Below, one piece after another: positions 45,301-49,312 of a stretch of 64,000 nt of DNA; within the stretch, counting starts at the first letter, position 1; each line of letters begins with the position of its first letter. Under the pieces are notes generated by a model. The model had not been told where the DNA came from. It was given only the letters and a program-made list of their open reading frames with translations, and searched no databases. The DNA is from Eurosta solidaginis (taxonomy: Eukaryota; Arthropoda; Insecta; Diptera; Tephritidae), in NCBI RefSeq assembly GCF_040869045.1, contig NC_090319.1, positions 390,553,601 through 390,617,600 of the forward strand, read 5' to 3'. A program made the position numbers and the translations under genes.

Positions 45301-48300
45301 TGCGAAAATCATAGTTCCAATAATACCGGAAATTATGTGATATCGATTGTTTTTTTTTTAATTTTTATCTCATGTATATGCTTAAACTTAAATATGTGTA
45401 TGCTCAACTACTTAAAGATGGGTTTGATGGTGAATGAGGACAAAACGAAGTACCTGCTGTCATCCAGCAAAGAGTCAGCGCATACGCGCCTTGGCAACCA
45501 CGCTACTGTTGGCAGCCATAATTTCGAAATAGTAAAAGACTTCGTTTATTTGGGAACCAGCATCAACACTAGCAACAACATCAGCACTGAAATCCAGCGA
45601 AGAATCAATCTTGCCAATAAATGCTACTTTGGACTAGGTAGGCAATTGAAAAGTAAAGTCCTCTCTCGGCGAACGAAAATCATACTCTACAAGTTACTTA
45701 TCGTAAACCGTCCTGCTATATGGGGCAGAAGCATGGACCATGACATCACCAGATGAAGCGGCTTTGGGAGTGTTCGAAAGATTTATGGACCTCTACGCGT
45801 TGGCGATGGCGAGTACCGAAGAAGATTTAATGATGAGCTGTACGAGCTACATCAACATAGTCCAGCGAATTAAAACGCAGCGGCTGCGCTGGCTAGGCCA
45901 TTTTATGCGAATGAAAGATGATGCTCCGGCCAAGAAAGTGTTTCTATCGGAACCCGCCTATGGAAGCAGAAGTAGAGGGCGGCCCCACTCCGTTGGAAGG
46001 ACCGGGTGCAAAACGATTTAAACTCCCTTGGTGTGACCAATTGGCGCCGGTTGGCGGAGCGAAGGAGCGACTGGCGCTCCTTGTTGGACGGCCATAACCA
46101 TTTAGACGGTTAAGCGCCAATTAAGTAAGTAAGTAAATAATATGCTTAAACTATAGACAAAAAAAAATAAACCTTTCAACAGCAAAGGCTTAATTTTTAA
46201 AGAAGTAACCTCTGTTCCAAAGTAGTGGAAGGAGTAGGGTCTGCGGTATACTGTGCTCATCTGGAAATAAACGGATCCTACAGGCTTCCAGATCACTGAA
46301 GCGTTTTCCAAGCGGAAGTATTAGCCGCAACCAAAGCAGTAGAAACTGTGGAAGAGAATAGCTTAAACTGCAACCGTGTTAACTTTTGTATTGACAGTCA
46401 AGCAGCAATTAAGACACAATCTCGCATAGCACAGCATCTAAATGCGTGTTAGAGTGTAAGCAGTATCTGGAGAGAATCGGGACAGGGAGAAGCATACATC
46501 TGTATTGGGTCCCAGGGCATATGGGAATAGATGGGAATGAAAAAGCGGATGAACTAGCTAAAAAGGGTGCATCCCTTGAAGCTTGCTCCGTAGACGTCCC
46601 AATTAGACTGGGCGAAATTAAGCGAAGGCGAGAGGTGCACATGATCGACCAAGCTGGAAAGGCGTGGGTTCAAGCGCGGGGCTGTAAAGTGTCGAAGATT
46701 ATGTGTAGGTCTTACAACCTTAGACTAACAAAGTTGCTTCTATCATTAAAAAGAGAGGACTGTAGACACATGACGGGTATTCTGACTGGACACTGCTTTC
46801 TGGCGTCAAAATGCCTTTAAATTGGGCTTGGTCAGTGATAGCAGATGTAATGCGGGTTGGAGGAGGAAACGATCGAGTCCGTTCTGTTCTCGTGCCCTGA
46901 GCTTGCCAGGCTAAGACTCCGGCTATTAGGAGTGATACAGCTGTCAAATCTAGAAGCAGCAGGTGGCTTAAATCCTAGGAAGCTTCTAGTATTTGCCAGC
47001 ACTACGTAATACTACGGACTCATTCAGTCTAACCTAACGTGTTCCAAATATGAGCCAAATTAGACCAAAAATACGATTTTTTGAAATATATCGATCCATG
47101 CTCCACCCCAGCGGAGTTTTTTCTTCTTTTTATTGCATTGTCATCGGGTTATGAACTATATTTCAAGTCTCAAGCTTGTAGCTTATCGGGAAGTTACTTT
47201 AATTTCAATTACAAAATTCGTAAAAAACGCTCGCTACACAGAGTCAAGCTAAATAAAACCGTTAAAAAACAACGGTCATGTTACCGAATACTAAATACCT
47301 ATGCTAATTCAAGTACAAATTTGATACATACTAAAGGACTTTTGTTACATGCTGCCATTTTGCTGCTCGCAGTAATTTGCATAAGAACACATCTTACGTG
47401 GACTTATTTTCGTTAGCGCTTATGTATAAAAAACTCTTTTGTCCCTACATTTAATTATGAAATTGTCCTTTGGATTTGCAGCAACTTGAATGCAACTTTT
47501 ATTTTGGTTTTCTAGTAATTTCAAAAAATATTAGCTATAGGCGCACACTACTATTTCAGTGCTCGCAGCTGTATGCCACGCAAAGCGCAAGCGGAAGGTT
47601 TTTTGCCGTTTCAAAACAATAACAGCGGATTCTGTGGGTGTTATTCTAAGCAGCTAGAAAGTAGTACCCTGCAGGAAAAGGAGCTAACTTCAAATCACCT
47701 ACAAATAGTTAAAAATTTTATATAAGCTGAGGCTGACAATTGGGCTGGAGAAGCTATAGATTGGACTGCACAACACCATTAGGCCCAATTTTCTCAATAC
47801 CAAGTTGTTGTGGCGAACAACATAGATTAACTCAAATTGTTAATGTTCGAAAAAAACAAAATACGTTACGATATTGAGAAAACAGAAACTCTTTCTCATG
47901 GATTTCAAGAATATTCCTGGCTATGTTTCAATCGATTTGAAGCAGCTATCCTCAAATCTAAATTTGCTAATCATCCCAAATTCCTATAGTTGGAAATTTT
48001 TTTGAAAATCTCATTTTACAAGTGTTAATTTTTAGTGCTGACGTGGAAATAACTTTGGAGCTCCTAAACGAATTGGACAAACTAGTGCAGCTAATAGAAT
48101 CACCAATTTTTGCGCGTAAGTTACATACATATATAAATTATTGTTTCACTTGTTGATAGATGTACATATATATGTATTTTTTTAACGTCCCATATCATCT
48201 CAATAGCTTTACGTCTCACTTTGGTTTCCAAATCAAACAACTGCACAGATGCGCAGCATTTGGCACATGCTTTATTTGGGATTCTCATGCTCTTACCACA

Positions 48301-48557
48301 AACTGATGCTTTCAACTTATTAAAAAATCGTTTACAGTGTGTGCCTAACTATTGGGGTCAAACACCAGCGTAAGTTGTTTAATTTATTTAAAATTTAACT
48401 ACTTTTTTGTTTTTTTAGTGATGCGAATAATTCACTACAACATAAAAGCAACATCGATTTTGATGCCTTGCTGCGACATTTCAAAAAAGTTCAAAAATCT
48501 CAAAGGACTTTAAGGATTCAGCAAAGGCGCAATATAATAATACCTGAGGACAATTAA
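6117..48557 (+). CDS. Vac14: Vac14, PIKfyve complex scaffold (C-terminal two-thirds, 10 exons)
   Basis: Ten exons join with consistent phases into 1575 bp (524 codons plus TAA). The protein reads along animal VAC14 from about residue 195 of the human protein to its end. It contains HEAT-type helices ([41 protein letters not shown]) and then the conserved C-terminal FIG4/PIKfyve-binding region ([42 protein letters not shown]). In known systems VAC14 multimerises and holds the kinase PIKfyve and the phosphatase FIG4 on endolysosomal membranes to control PI(3,5)P2. The first exons lie before the window. Introns are 61, 770, 67, 8203, 20767, 4160, 6698, 91 and 49 bp; the long ones are filled with TEs. 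All splice sites are GT..AG. Confidence 0.93.
6399..6519 (+). CDS. Vac14: Vac14 exon b
   Basis: The 121-bp exon follows TTTTCAG and precedes GTATGA. It completes the split Met codon and encodes [12 protein letters not shown] through [14 protein letters not shown], equivalent to human CEVVLGEFLKEI and ILVIHCQ. It ends in phase 0. Confidence 0.92.
6535..7235 (+). mobile_element. MITE family M1, copy 1, with nested insertion
   Basis: Ends are inverted: CATTGTGAATTC..ACAAGTG on the left and CACTTGTATGAATTCACA on the right. A related copy lies at 16246-16672 in another Vac14 intron. This copy is longer because of the nested palindromic element at 6761-7007. No coding was found. Confidence 0.7.
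6761..7007. mobile_element. TA-flanked MITE nested in M1
   Basis: A 247-bp element has about 40-bp near-perfect inverted repeats starting TCGCTCATTTACTTCAATAG. TA lies on both sides (6759-6760 and 7008-7009), typical of Tc1/mariner-type insertion. Copy 2 of the host MITE lacks it. Confidence 0.75.
7290..7413 (+). CDS. Vac14: Vac14 exon c
   Basis: The 124-bp exon lies between CCGCAG and GTATTT. It encodes [12 protein letters not shown].. and [11 protein letters not shown], matching human CWMREFIQ and LTAVLPCLAYD. The donor GTATTT is weak but gives the right phase. Confidence 0.9.
7481..7683 (+). CDS. Vac14: Vac14 exon d
   Basis: The 203-bp exon lies after CTATTACCAG and before GTATGT. It encodes [11 protein letters not shown].. 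and [15 protein letters not shown], matching human IAVLKWLYHLYIKTP. It ends in phase 0 ahead of an 8.2-kb intron. Confidence 0.92.
7734..7905 (-). mobile_element. Penelope-like terminal fragment (minus)
   Basis: This is the reverse complement of part of 11690-12025. It contains the minus-strand words GACACTGATGATGGCACAAC and CCGAAACCGG typical of Penelope-like element termini, and ends in GGAACGATTTTCCGTCAT. Confidence 0.6.
7906..8020 (-). repeat. Dispersed repeat R5, reversed fragment
   Basis: Reverse complement of the R5 5' region (see 8118-8404): GATGGTCGGGC, CCGGCAAAGGACCATC and GATAACACTCCC can be read in + orientation here. Confidence 0.65.
8118..8404 (+). repeat. Dispersed repeat R5 (GTTGTTG start)
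   Basis: It starts with (GTT)n TAGCGATAAGG, then CTCCCCGAAGGC, GGTCCTTTGCCGGAT, CCGGTACGCTCCGG and CCCGACCATCTCGGG. The same order recurs at 16886, 34238, 41872, 44778 and 48583, with scraps elsewhere. Here it runs into a LINE reverse-transcriptase tail, suggesting it may be part of a non-LTR element. That is inference. Confidence 0.7.
8405..8893 (+). pseudogene. LINE reverse-transcriptase C-terminal fragment
   Basis: Two overlapping open frames (8412-8720 and 8689-8895) read like the RT thumb and C-terminal region of a jockey-group [21 protein letters not shown], then [18 protein letters not shown], then [16 protein letters not shown] frameshift near 8700 and an internal deletion mark it as dead. 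Confidence 0.65.
8899..9071. mobile_element. 173-bp foldback MITE
   Basis: Both ends are inverted copies: AAGTCATTATTTTGCATTAG at the left and its complement at the right, extending over about 35 bp with few mismatches. No coding. Confidence 0.7.
9228..10350 (+). mobile_element. PIF/Harbinger-type element, internally deleted
   Basis: Inverted ends CACCCCTATTCTGCATTT / AAATGCAGAATAGGGGTG are flanked by 3-bp ATT on both sides (9225-9227, 10351-10353). Near 9855-10060 a broken frame reads [14 protein letters not shown] and [15 protein letters not shown], the N-terminal region of Harbinger transposases. The catalytic part is missing. Confidence 0.75.
10786..10989 (-). mobile_element. Mutator-like MITE, copy 1
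   Basis: Ends are CACAAATCACACACA.. / ..GTGATTTGTG. The 9-bp flanks AGGTTAACT and AAGTTAACT differ at one base. The related R6 copy at 13278-13300 has AGGTTAAGTAGAG with no insert, i.e. the empty site. It is inverted relative to 13356-13522. Confidence 0.8.
11258..11439. mobile_element. 182-bp foldback MITE
   Basis: A perfect 23-bp inverted terminal repeat starts CATGGCGGAACGATAC. Flanks GTTGTGTG and ATTGTCTG match at six of eight bases, a possible old 8-bp target duplication. No coding. Confidence 0.75.
11690..12025 (+). mobile_element. Penelope-like terminal fragment (plus)
   Basis: It contains CACTGATGATGGCAC, then CCAAAACCGGTTTGTC and TGACAAGGGATGACGG. A reversed copy is 7734-7905 and a scrap is near 39207-39240. 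No open frame of the element is nearby. Confidence 0.55.
12268..13346 (+). repeat. Dispersed repeat R6, copy 2
   Basis: It starts GGCCCGGTTTCTTAG and includes an array of words like CTCGAGTTGATCTCCAAC (12522-12790). It shares 13130-13345 with 10630-11050, and an inverted relative occupies 55726-59600. The 139-codon open frame at 12724-13143 is not recognisable as protein and is treated as repeat. Confidence 0.5.
13356..13522 (+). mobile_element. Mutator-like MITE, copy 2
   Basis: A 167-bp element with ends CACAAATCAC / GTGATTTGTG is flanked by perfect 9-bp repeats TGGCGTTCC (13347-13355 and 13523-13531). Nine-bp duplications point to the Mutator superfamily. Confidence 0.85.
13796..15595. 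mobile_element. Large foldback element
   Basis: The left arm (13796-13880 plus 14667 to about 14960) is repeated in reverse at about 15190-15595. Paired landmarks are CCGTCATCCAGTGAG / CTCACTGGATGACGG, CTCTGGATCATTGAG and its complement, and GAACCAGACTTCTATC / GATAGAAGTCTGGTTC. The Harbinger copy 13881-14666 sits inside the left arm only, so it inserted later. No coding. Confidence 0.75.
13881..14666 (+). mobile_element. Deleted Harbinger element (same family as 55927-58878)
   Basis: Flanked by CAG (13878-13880, 14667-14669). Both ends match the ends of the 55927 element. A short frame near 14117-14200 reads [19 protein letters not shown], matching the start of that element's Myb-like protein. 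All of the transposase is gone. Confidence 0.8.
15768..15846 (+). repeat. R6 right-end fragment next to Vac14 exon e
   Basis: It matches 11576-11654: GACTGAAAAACTGCAG, TTTAACTGACAAACTG, ending AACCGGGCC. It lies 40 bp before the acceptor of exon e, so it probably contributes to that acceptor's upstream region. Confidence 0.6.
15887..16010 (+). CDS. Vac14: Vac14 exon e
   Basis: The 124-bp exon lies between TTACATAG and GTAATA. It encodes [20 protein letters not shown], matching human LLQTLSDESDEVILKDLEVL, and ends one base into a codon before the 20.8-kb intron. Confidence 0.92.
16246..16672 (+). mobile_element. MITE family M1, copy 2
   Basis: It matches 6535-7235 apart from the nested insert there. 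Ends are CACTGTGAATAC.. and ..TGAATTCACAATG; the core GCGACAGCCGTTCTCCC is shared. Confidence 0.7.
16886..17060 (+). repeat. Dispersed repeat R5, diverged copy
   Basis: GTTGTTGTTTTAGCGATGA, CACTCCCCGAAGG and a decayed version of the following R5 landmarks are visible. Confidence 0.6.
17308..17805 (-). mobile_element. Solo LTR (LTR-A family), minus strand
   Basis: On the minus strand it runs from TGTGACGAATATTAG to ATTCGTTCCA, like the LTR at 60711. It is flanked by ATAT on both sides (17304-17307, 17806-17809), a 4-bp target duplication. The reversed TATAAAA is at 17518-17524 and the reversed TCAGTT initiator at 17487-17492. No internal region is present. Confidence 0.75.
17806..18353. other. 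Intronic sequence, nothing recognised
   Basis: Short open frames on both strands (e.g. 17895-18107) show no recognisable protein and no repeat termini. Confidence 0.4.
18938..19750. mobile_element. Harbinger-type MITE nested in the hAT
   Basis: A perfect inverted repeat of about 29 bp begins GGGGCCTACTCTGTATTGCG. CTG lies on both sides (18935-18937, 19751-19753), a 3-bp duplication as in Harbinger. The internal sequence has no recognisable transposase. Confidence 0.8.
19925..21243 (-). pseudogene. hAT transposase (zf-TTF/DUF4371 group), C-terminal part
   Basis: Read on the minus strand from high to low coordinates: [11 protein letters not shown] and NNGNFLGIL (about 21100-21240), [14 protein letters not shown] and SPCATHSL (about 20700-20830), the frame 20407-20688 with [12 protein letters not shown], then 20057-20272 with [20 protein letters not shown] and [20 protein letters not shown], the hAT C-terminal dimerisation region, then ERLSGLATL-like sequence. 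Stops and frameshifts separate these blocks, so it is dead. Confidence 0.75.
21850..22310. repeat. CTCGAGATATAGG minisatellite in Helitron
   Basis: About four imperfect units of roughly 100-130 bp carry CTCGAGATATAGGCC, AATGTGTTTAT or AGTGTTTATAC, then GGATATCAAATGAAAGCTG. Related units occur at 39240-39650 in a different element. Confidence 0.7.
22490..22730. repeat. Purine-rich (G/A) tract
   Basis: The + strand is almost all A and G for about 240 bp, ending in a G run of nearly 20. The complementary strand gives a spurious Pro/Ser-rich frame. Confidence 0.7.
22812..22940 (-). pseudogene. hAT transposase, part upstream of the Helitron
   Basis: The minus strand reads [19 protein letters not shown] then [10 protein letters not shown], the N-terminal side of the DUF4371-type transposase. 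It stops at the Helitron border; the sequence resumes at 21243 with [10 protein letters not shown] in another frame. Confidence 0.65.
24399..24589 (+). repeat. 5' LTR of the gypsy element
   Basis: It matches 36345-36494 but has an extra segment of about 40 bp (near 24467-24508) absent from the 3' copy. AATAAAG lies near 24537. Confidence 0.8.
24713..24937. mobile_element. TTA-flanked MITE (family M2), copy 1
   Basis: It is about 90% identical to 59331-59554. Ends are AGCTGCAGACATTGGTGC / GGCACCAATGACTCCCGCT, flanked by TTA on both sides, compatible with Harbinger-type insertion. Confidence 0.7.
25040..25315 (+). pseudogene. gypsy Gag nucleocapsid fragment (two CCHC knuckles)
   Basis: The frame contains [13 protein letters not shown] and [14 protein letters not shown], two adjacent zinc knuckles followed by a Lys/Asn-rich tail. 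The capsid part is absent upstream, where leader and MITE sequence lie. Confidence 0.7.
25386..25574 (+). pseudogene. gypsy aspartic protease fragment
   Basis: The frame begins [18 protein letters not shown], containing the D-S-G active site. It loses frame near 25560, before the second conserved protease region is complete. Confidence 0.75.
25600..25800 (+). pseudogene. gypsy RT thumb remnant
   Basis: The frame shortly after 25640 reads [19 protein letters not shown] and [20 protein letters not shown], the RT thumb before RNase H. Fingers and palm, including the catalytic YxDD, are missing. Confidence 0.7.
25880..26355 (+). CDS. gypsy RNase H domain (open, ends at insertion)
   Basis: The open frame encodes [18 protein letters not shown] (catalytic D in TDAS), [37 protein letters not shown] with catalytic E, and [11 protein letters not shown] with the final catalytic D. 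This is the Ty3/gypsy RNase H in full. The host frame reaches ..EACYN and is then cut by the inserted element at 26356. Confidence 0.8.
26850..28330 (-). pseudogene. Decayed C2H2 zinc-finger gene copy
   Basis: On the minus strand, 28330 to 27600 gives broken Arg/Gly-rich, Gln-rich and acidic frames. Then 27572-27198 is open with three C2H2-like units ([24 protein letters not shown]). Then come frames with [14 protein letters not shown] and a basic end [17 protein letters not shown] before a stop near 26850. Frameshifts throughout mark a pseudogene. I do not recognise the parent gene. No spliced-intron remnants are obvious, so a retrocopy is possible. Confidence 0.45.
28390..28660 (-). pseudogene. 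Gene fragment with a [13 protein letters not shown] motif, copy 1
   Basis: The minus strand reads [19 protein letters not shown] near 28440-28500. About 150 bp are roughly 85-90% identical to 30261-30400. It probably belongs to the same captured gene as 26850-28330. The parent is not recognised. Confidence 0.45.
28770..29925 (-). pseudogene. R1-like LINE reverse transcriptase, 3' half
   Basis: The minus frame 29881-29204 has [10 protein letters not shown] (the YADD catalytic box), the palm/thumb region [16 protein letters not shown], and LYAAPVWH. The frame 29153-28788 has [13 protein letters not shown] and a terminal [19 protein letters not shown] (CCHC-type), typical of the R1 group. [14 protein letters not shown] block lies just upstream, followed by a CTAT microsatellite. 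A frameshift near 29200 separates the two frames. Confidence 0.75.
30023..30230 (-). pseudogene. LINE RNase H tail fragment
   Basis: The frame reads [17 protein letters not shown] then [18 protein letters not shown], the CCHC-like tail that follows RNase H in I/jockey-type LINEs. The same tail occurs on + at 46770-46800. Confidence 0.65.
30245..30640 (-). pseudogene. Gene fragment with a [13 protein letters not shown] motif, copy 2
   Basis: The minus open frame 30617-30381 is Pro/Tyr-rich ([36 protein letters not shown]). It is preceded by [20 protein letters not shown], shared with 28390-28540. It looks like part of a host protein, not a TE protein. The parent gene is not recognised. Confidence 0.45.
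30641..31000 (+). pseudogene. LINE RNase H fragment
   Basis: The frame reads [16 protein letters not shown] at the start (catalytic D) and [19 protein letters not shown] near 30938-30990, the conserved His-containing end of LINE RNase H. The middle is frameshifted. Confidence 0.65.
31001..31182 (+). pseudogene. LINE ORF N-terminal fragment with NPGP motif
   Basis: The frame has [13 protein letters not shown] (about 31065-31105) followed by [10 protein letters not shown], a Cys-rich start. This resembles LINE ORFs of the CR1 type that begin with a 2A-like peptide and a zinc finger. D and E of the 2A consensus are changed (G, D), so skipping activity is uncertain. Confidence 0.5.
31183..32060 (+). 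mobile_element. CR1-like LINE C terminus and 3' UTR
   Basis: Near 31185-31290 the frame reads [18 protein letters not shown].. and [13 protein letters not shown], a typical CR1-type RT C terminus. The AT-rich 3' UTR holds four short hairpins around CGGAATC..GCATTCCGA (31481, 31634, 31741, 31919) and ends in AATAAATAAATTAAATT. Confidence 0.6.
32066..32575 (+). pseudogene. Jockey-like LINE C-terminal fragment
   Basis: Frames read [28 protein letters not shown] and [15 protein letters not shown] followed by a decayed Cys/His tail, the C-terminal end of a jockey-type ORF2. Frameshifts occur. Confidence 0.55.
32580..33150 (+). pseudogene. Another LINE C-terminal fragment
   Basis: Broken frames read [20 protein letters not shown], then [20 protein letters not shown], a CCHC-like LINE tail. 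It ends at a CTAT microsatellite near 33140-33155. Confidence 0.6.
33680..34159 (-). pseudogene. Succinyl-CoA synthetase alpha gene fragment (two exons)
   Basis: Minus exon 34159-33988 encodes [10 protein letters not shown].. and [11 protein letters not shown]; minus exon 33918-33681 encodes [30 protein letters not shown], and [20 protein letters not shown]. Both match the CoA-binding/N-terminal region of succinyl-CoA ligase alpha (citric acid cycle, mitochondria). They are joined by an intron with GTAATT..TTGAATAG borders, and the second exon ends at GTAAGT. The first conserved CQGFTGKQG-type loop is diverged, and no exon with the active-site His was found downstream. It looks like a DNA-level gene fragment, perhaps of a diverged paralog. 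Confidence 0.6.
34238..34390 (+). repeat. Dispersed repeat R5, copy
   Basis: GTTGTTGTTGTAGCGATAAG, CACTCCCCG, GGTCCTTTGCCGGATG and CCCGACCATATCGGG are present; a short deletion removes the usual hairpin after CTCCCCG. Confidence 0.65.
34418..34555. repeat. Imperfect inverted repeat
   Basis: GTAACGATTTAAAAGACGGT at 34418 pairs with the complement of a segment ending near 34553 (ACCGTCTTGTAAAACTTTAC), a stem of about 45-50 bp with mismatches around an AT-rich loop. Confidence 0.6.
34571..34740. repeat. 93-bp tandem duplication near right end of insert
   Basis: GGGCGAAGGCCGCCAACGC recurs at 34571 and 34664, each followed by CTCTGCA(G/A)CAA and TTTCCGTCACATGTCACAAC. It lies about 170 bp inside the right terminus of the 8.55-kb insert. 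Confidence 0.65.
34911..36212 (+). CDS. gypsy integrase
   Basis: Frames from 34911 carry the linker ([34 protein letters not shown]), then after frameshifts near 35090-35180 the open frame 35190-36212. That has a CDIC zinc-binding end, HIDFAGPIF (first catalytic D), [11 protein letters not shown] (second D) and the [13 protein letters not shown] region (E), then a C-terminal basic domain. The catalytic triad is intact; the upstream shift breaks continuity with RNase H. It is the 3' part of the pol interrupted at 26355. Confidence 0.85.
36345..36494 (+). repeat. 3' LTR of the gypsy element
   Basis: It matches 24399-24589 without the 40-bp extra segment. Just upstream, AAGGGTGGAGTAG is the polypurine tract. 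Confidence 0.8.
36778..36886 (+). CDS. Vac14: Vac14 exon f
   Basis: The 109-bp exon lies between TTTATAG and GTAAAT. It encodes [24 protein letters not shown], matching human KFMINLLKRFSSERKLLEVR. The final Arg codon is split AG|A with the next exon. The acidic linker seen in human VAC14 here is very short. Confidence 0.92.
37188..37562 (+). mobile_element. tRNA-derived SINE, copy 1
   Basis: Near 37196, GTGTGGTGGTAGCGTG resembles a tRNA box A and GGGTTCAAATCCCGGG is a good box B. It is followed by the same SINE body as 42653-43016 (CAAAGCAACATCGAAAA, TTTATGCCATGAAAAGC). The 3' part is truncated. Confidence 0.7.
37938..38434. mobile_element. hAT-type MITE with perfect 8-bp target duplication
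   Basis: Ends CAGTGTTTCCAGGT.. / ..ACCTGGCAACACTG are inverted repeats with hAT-like CAGTG starts. CTCAGCTG flanks both sides (37930-37937, 38435-38442). The inside is T-rich with no coding. Confidence 0.85.
38690..39240 (-). mobile_element. Penelope-like terminal remnant (minus)
   Basis: The minus strand holds CCTGATGATGACTTCAGAC followed by GAAGTCGAAATATCG, the sort of terminus seen in Penelope-like elements. A scrap GGAACGATTTTCCTTCAT near 39207 is shared with the termini at 7734 and 11690. Confidence 0.4.
39240..39650. repeat. About 124-bp minisatellite
   Basis: Three units share GTGACTCTAGAATGTGTTTG, TACGATATGG..ATCAAATGAA and TTCGAGATATCGCC. The words parallel those in the Helitron minisatellite at 21850-22310. 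Confidence 0.7.
41047..41337 (+). CDS. Vac14: Vac14 exon g
   Basis: The 291-bp exon lies between CTTGCAG and GTAAGT. It encodes [20 protein letters not shown] through the conserved [14 protein letters not shown] and the stretch ending SELVVLL, matching human QLCLLLNAE and TILLTSTELFQLRN. It begins the C-terminal FIG4/PIKfyve-binding region. A second intact copy with four base differences is at 63428-63718. Confidence 0.93.
41872..42162 (+). repeat. Dispersed repeat R5, left part
   Basis: A full-looking R5 start (GTTGTTGTTGTAGCGATAAC, CTCCCCGAAGGCTTTGGG, CCTTTGCCGGATACAG) is interrupted at 42162 by a hAT element and continues at 44035. Confidence 0.75.
42653..43016 (+). mobile_element. tRNA-derived SINE, copy 2
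   Basis: GTGGTGTGATGGTAGCGTG (box A) and GGGTTCACACCCCG (box B) start a body with CTGCCATGAAAAGCTCTC and CAGATGCCGTTCGGAG, ending in CATTTATTTATTTTTTTATT. TTTATTACAT before and TTTAATACAT after may be the target duplication. Confidence 0.75.
43260..43640 (-). pseudogene. hAT transposase N-terminal fragment (BED finger)
   Basis: The minus frame 43633-43430 has a BED-type zinc finger ([24 protein letters not shown]). After a frameshift near 43440, the sequence reads [18 protein letters not shown] and [10 protein letters not shown], the block that follows the finger in hAT transposases. It then stops; the catalytic core is missing. Confidence 0.7.
44035..44168 (+). repeat. Dispersed repeat R5, right part
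   Basis: It continues R5 after the hAT: GGGTTGCGCTAGACAGCCCC, TAGTCGCCTCTTACGACAGG, TACCGCGGGTATATTC and CCTAACCCACGGGGGG. This terminal block also ends the copy at 44778. Confidence 0.7.
44778..44935 (+). repeat. Dispersed repeat R5, internally deleted
   Basis: Short GTTGTTGTAGCGATAAAC start and the R5 end block (AGTCGCCTCTTACGACAGAC, CTCCCTAACCTGCGG) are joined. Confidence 0.6.
45400..46140 (+). pseudogene. RTE-type LINE 3' end
   Basis: The frame to 45756 has [31 protein letters not shown] and [20 protein letters not shown], the RT C-terminal region of RTE elements. After a one-base shift near 45735 the next frame has [20 protein letters not shown] and [15 protein letters not shown]. It ends in tandem AAGT units (46123-46137), typical of RTE tails. 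Dead and 5'-truncated. Confidence 0.75.
46206..46990 (+). pseudogene. LINE RNase H domain and tail (I/jockey type)
   Basis: The frames read [18 protein letters not shown] sequence, [12 protein letters not shown], then the open frame 46446-46820 with [20 protein letters not shown] and [14 protein letters not shown]. The E, D and terminal D/H regions of LINE RNase H are visible. A frameshift follows in the CCHC tail. It is in Vac14's intron but is not a host RNase H1. Confidence 0.7.
47040..48000. other. Intronic sequence, nothing firm
   Basis: The 111-codon frame 47081-47416 has no recognisable domain. A short R5-like scrap (GGAGAAGCTATAGATTG) lies near 47750. Otherwise AT-rich. Confidence 0.4.
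48036..48115 (+). CDS. Vac14: Vac14 exon h
   Basis: The 80-bp exon lies between AATTTTTAG and GTAAGT. It encodes [20 protein letters not shown], matching human [20 protein letters not shown]. Confidence 0.92.
48207..48369 (+). CDS. Vac14: Vac14 exon i
   Basis: The 163-bp exon lies between CTCAATAG and GTAAGT. It encodes [11 protein letters not shown] then [19 protein letters not shown] and RLQCVPN, matching the highly conserved human KALYGLLMLLPQSSAFQLL and RLQCVPN. Confidence 0.93.
48419..48557 (+). CDS. Vac14: Vac14 exon j (last exon, stop codon)
   Basis: After a 49-bp intron and the acceptor TTTTTTAG, the exon encodes [15 protein letters not shown], matching human SIDYAELLQHFEKVQ, and ends at TAA 48555-48557. 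Within about 30 bp a dispersed repeat begins, so the unique 3' UTR is short or includes repeat. Confidence 0.92.
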
Positions 48558-48582
48558 TTATTATGTCTAATACTTTTTTTAA

Positions 48583-48716
48583 TGTTGTTGTTGTAGCGAT
48601 AAGGACACTCCCCGAAGGCCTTGGGGAGTGTTATCGATGTCGATGGTCCTTTGCCGGATGCAGATCCGGTACGTTCCGGTAACAAGCACCATTAAGATAC
48701 TGGTCCGACCAGGATT
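48583..48716 (+). repeat. Dispersed repeat R5, just downstream of Vac14
   Basis: GTTGTTGTTGTAGCGATAAG starts 26 bp after the Vac14 stop codon region, with CACTCCCCGAAGGCC, GGTCCTTTGCCGGATGC and GGTACGTTCCGGTAAC. It may lie in the Vac14 3' UTR. Confidence 0.7.
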
Positions 48717-48719
48717 TAG

Positions 48720-49309
48720 TTATGACAAATAATAAAATCAAGAAACCGATACTTCCTTCCACACCATGTTCCGTGAACGTTCTTGATTTTCCTCTGGAAG
48801 CAATACTTTTAAACAGGGACGGAAAATAATATTTTGTTTTTTCGGAGTCATAAAATTGTCCTAGGTGAAAATTGTTAAGTTCCCAGTCGTTCATGTCGAA
48901 TCATGCATTCTTTTTATTTTTCGAACTTTTTCCATAAAGTCCACATATAAAAGTAAAAATAAACTTTTTTTTGGATTATTAGTTAAATGGTTAAAGCGTA
49001 AGCTTAATAAAACACCAGGTTATCCCTCTATTGGTGTTAATCCATAACACCAGGTTATATATTCAGAAGTTTGTTGTCTTTAGATTGCTGTACAGTTGCT
49101 CCACCAACACACAGGTAATACACTAAGGCCAGAACCATGTGCGTAGGTTTCTGCGTAATTGAGGTTATTATATATTTAGATATTTTGTTAAAGAATATAT
49201 TAGTACAATAAGATGTTGAGATCTTTTCTAGTAAAACAATAATTATCAAAAAGATAGTAGACATAATTAATTAATCAATTGCATGTCAAGAAATACTTAA
49301 TCTAATTAG
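48720..49309. other. Downstream sequence, nothing recognised
   Basis: Small frames on both strands (e.g. 48631-48894 minus) show no family resemblance. CACCAGGTTAT occurs twice (49010 and 49047). Confidence 0.4.
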
Positions 49310-49312
49310 AAT

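Noticed and set aside
46446..46820. RNase H frame as a host ribonuclease H1 gene
   Set aside because: It continues into a LINE-type LTGHC..CCHC tail and is frameshifted on both sides.
48631..48894. Minus frame as a convergent host gene next to Vac14
   Set aside because: Its C-terminal part runs into repeat R5, and I saw no recognisable domain or splice structure.
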